This document shows positions 6,395 through 7,661 of a DNA stretch of 7,661 nt, one piece after another. The DNA is from Erysipelotrichaceae bacterium (GTDB taxonomy: Bacteria; Bacillota_I; Bacilli_A; Erysipelotrichales; Erysipelotrichaceae), in contig JAFOMB010000021.1 in assembly GCA_017419065.1 (NCBI GenBank), forward strand, positions 1 through 7,661. Reading direction: 5' to 3'. Position 1 is the first letter of the stretch; the number at the start of each line of letters is the position of its first letter. Below the pieces are notes generated by a model. That model was not told the origin of the DNA, made no database searches, and worked only from the letters and a program-made list of their open reading frames with translations. The position numbers were made by a program, and so were the translations under genes.

Positions 6395-6879
6395 TCAGAG
6401 AGATCGAAGAAAAGGACGATAAAGAGCTGGAGAAGCTCATCCGAGACTGTCTGATAGAATTCGGGGCTGACCACGAAGGAACGGCCTGGGAAGACGAGAT
6501 GCTGGGGAAACTCTCCTTTGTGTATGGAAAGGAAAAAGAGCGCTACTGGATCGCTCTTGATGAAAGGGGAGAGATACTGGCGGGTGCCGGTATCGGAGGT
6601 CTTCAGGGTGTGGAAGGCGTCTGTGAACTGCAGAAGATGTACTGCCGGAAGGATGCCAGAGGAAGCGGTGTCTCCCATCAGCTTATGGACAGGGCACTTG
6701 ACTTTGCCTCAGAATACTATCAGATGTGCTATCTGGAGACGCTGGAGAATATGACAGCGGCCAGAAGGTTTTATGAGAAATACGGATTTGAAAGGATATA
6801 TCACTCTCTGGGAGATACCGGACATGACAGCTGTGATGTGCGCTATCTGCTGGATCTGAACAAAAGAAAAGAACTATGA
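6379..6879 (+). CDS. GNAT family N-acetyltransferase
   Basis: A 166-aa acetyltransferase of the GNAT superfamily, which transfers an acyl group from acyl-CoA to an amine. The core follows the usual order: an N-terminal helix region (about 12-30), a central beta strand with WIALDERGEILAGAGI (57-72), motif A ELQKMYCRKDARGSGVSHQLMDRAL (83-107), and the C-terminal signature NMTAARRFYEKYGFERI (124-140). The CoA-pyrophosphate loop is RGSGVS (94-99), which fits R-x-x-G-x-G/A except that the last position is Ser. The length is typical of single-domain GNATs. The substrate cannot be inferred. It overlaps the previous gene by 16 bases and the next by four (ATGA), so it is co-transcribed with both. Confidence 0.92.
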   Translation: MAAHLIREIEEKDDKELEKLIRDCLIEFGADHEGTAWEDEMLGKLSFVYGKEKERYWIALDERGEILAGAGIGGLQGVEGVCELQKMYCRKDARGSGVSHQLMDRALDFASEYYQMCYLETLENMTAARRFYEKYGFERIYHSLGDTGHDSCDVRYLLDLNKRKEL

Positions 6880-7565
6880 GTATCACCTGTATAAAGGATG
6901 TCATCAGAAACATCAATATCGTGATCGGCTGTCCGATCGGATGTACCTACTGCTATGCCAGGATCAACTGCCTGCGCTTCCACAGTACAGAGGACTTCTC
7001 TGTACCTGTCTTCTTTGAAGAAAAGCTCCGTCTTCTGGAGAAAAAGAAGAGCCGTGCCTACTTCCTGACCGGACAGAGCGATCTGGCCTACTGGAAGGAA
7101 GAGTGGCTGGAGAAGGTCTTTTCAAAGATGGAGGAGAATCCGGATACACAGTATCTCTTCCTCTCCAAGAGACCGGAAAGGCTCTCTTTGAAGAAGACAC
7201 CGGAAAACGGCTGGTTTGGCGTGACCGTCACTTCCTCCAAAGAGAAGCAGAGGATAGAAGACCTGAAGAAGAATGTCTCTTCCGGGAATCTCCATATCAC
7301 CTTTGAACCTCTCTTTGACGATATCGGGGAAGTCGATCTCGACGGGATCTCCTGGATCGTCATCGGGACAGAGACAGGAAGCCGGAAGGGGAAGGCTGTC
7401 ACAAGAAGAGAATGGGTCTATTCTCTTCTGAATCAGGCAAGGAAGAAGGGTATCCCGGTCTTCATGAAGGAAGATCTTCTCGGTATCATGAAGGAAGAGG
7501 AAATGGTACAGGAATTTCCTTCTTCATTTCTCCATACAGAAAAACAGGAAAGGATCGAATTATGA
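6876..7565 (+). CDS. DUF5131 (phage Gp37/Gp68-like) protein with radical-SAM-type CX3CX2C motif
   Basis: A 229-aa protein matching the DUF5131 pattern: an N-terminal GCPIGCTYCYAR segment with Cys19, Cys23 and Cys26 (CX3CX2C), then LTGQSDLAYWKEEWLEKVFSKM (64-85), FLSKRPERL (95-103), GWFGVTVTS (112-120), HITFEPLFDDI (140-150), ISWIVIGTETG (158-168) and VFMKED (195-200). The three-cysteine motif is the one that binds a 4Fe-4S cluster in radical SAM enzymes, and the alternating strand/helix pattern fits a partial TIM barrel. The family occurs in phages and on bacterial chromosomes, and its reaction is not established to my knowledge. The start overlaps the acetyltransferase stop as ATGA and the Shine-Dalgarno is weak (A/G-rich AAAAGAAAAG), so translation is probably coupled. 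The family call is by remembered motif pattern and would need a profile search to confirm. Confidence 0.82.
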   Translation: MSITCIKDVIRNINIVIGCPIGCTYCYARINCLRFHSTEDFSVPVFFEEKLRLLEKKKSRAYFLTGQSDLAYWKEEWLEKVFSKMEENPDTQYLFLSKRPERLSLKKTPENGWFGVTVTSSKEKQRIEDLKKNVSSGNLHITFEPLFDDIGEVDLDGISWIVIGTETGSRKGKAVTRREWVYSLLNQARKKGIPVFMKEDLLGIMKEEEMVQEFPSSFLHTEKQERIEL

Positions 7566-7661
7566 GTCAGGAAAAGTATTTCAGAGACCGTTATGATGTG
7601 ATCATCATCGGCGGGGCTCTGGCCGGTCTGGCATCCGCTCTGACCCTCAGAAACAAGGGTC
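7562..7661 (+). CDS. FAD-dependent oxidoreductase, N-terminal fragment cut by the window edge
   Basis: The first 33 codons of a flavoprotein. After a short polar lead (MSQEKYFRDR) the sequence YDVIIIGGALAGLASALTLR forms the beta-alpha-beta dinucleotide-binding fold of FAD/NAD(P)-dependent oxidoreductases. The usual GxGxxG reads as G17-G18-A19-L20-A21-G22, with Ala in place of the second glycine. The start overlaps the DUF5131 stop (ATGA at 7562-7565), and a purine-rich AGGAAAGGA (7546-7554) gives a good ribosome site seven bases upstream. Subfamily, full length and substrate are beyond the window. Confidence 0.82.
   Translation, partial: MSQEKYFRDRYDVIIIGGALAGLASALTLRNKG

Noticed and set aside
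1..7661. CRISPR arrays, transposases, tRNAs, prophage structural genes or riboswitches
   Set aside because: No spaced repeat array, terminal inverted repeat, cloverleaf or long untranslated region was seen; intergenic gaps are under 30 bases. The Gp37/Gp68-like name of one gene alone does not make the region a prophage.

Overview
The window looks like an ordinary, gene-dense stretch of chromosome from a low-to-mid GC Bacillota (Firmicutes), possibly a gut anaerobe of the Erysipelotrichia or Lachnospiraceae type. This rests on the LytS-type sensor fused to a SpoIIE-type phosphatase, strong AGGAGG-type ribosome sites, AGA/AGG-rich arginine codons and tightly overlapping genes. The genus cannot be fixed by eye. 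Every gene is on the + strand. No rRNA, tRNA, CRISPR array, insertion sequence or prophage structural gene is visible.

Layout: (1) 29-3258 holds a two-gene unit: an 808-aa membrane sensor phosphatase (5TM-LytS domain, extracytoplasmic sensor, HAMP, PP2C/SpoIIE) joined by an ATGA overlap to a 268-aa HSL-family alpha/beta hydrolase. (2) 3243-3290 is a compact junction: a hairpin folded around the hydrolase stop codon, then a perfect TATAAT that lies only 8 bases before the next start codon. (3) 3288 to the right edge is a second, longer unit of seven genes separated by at most 8 bases or overlapping: a YdcF/DUF218 multi-membrane protein, a 116-aa four-helix membrane protein, a second HSL-type hydrolase, an unrecognised 214-aa soluble protein, a GNAT acetyltransferase, a DUF5131 (Gp37/Gp68-like) protein with a radical-SAM-type CX3CX2C motif, and the first 33 codons of an FAD-dependent oxidoreductase.

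How they work together: the first unit looks like a signalling output, in which the phosphatase would reset an anti-anti-sigma (STAS) protein that is not in the window. The second unit mixes envelope-associated membrane proteins with soluble enzymes (hydrolase, acyltransferase, possible radical-SAM enzyme, flavoprotein). It could be a small-molecule or envelope modification pathway, or simply a dense housekeeping operon; the sequence does not decide.

The most distinctive observation is that the first gene of each apparent unit (29 and 3288) lacks a Shine-Dalgarno sequence. Each has a -10-like box so close to the ATG that the mRNA would be leaderless or nearly so, while several internal genes have strong Shine-Dalgarno sites. 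The 214-aa protein and the DUF5131 protein are the main genes of unknown function.
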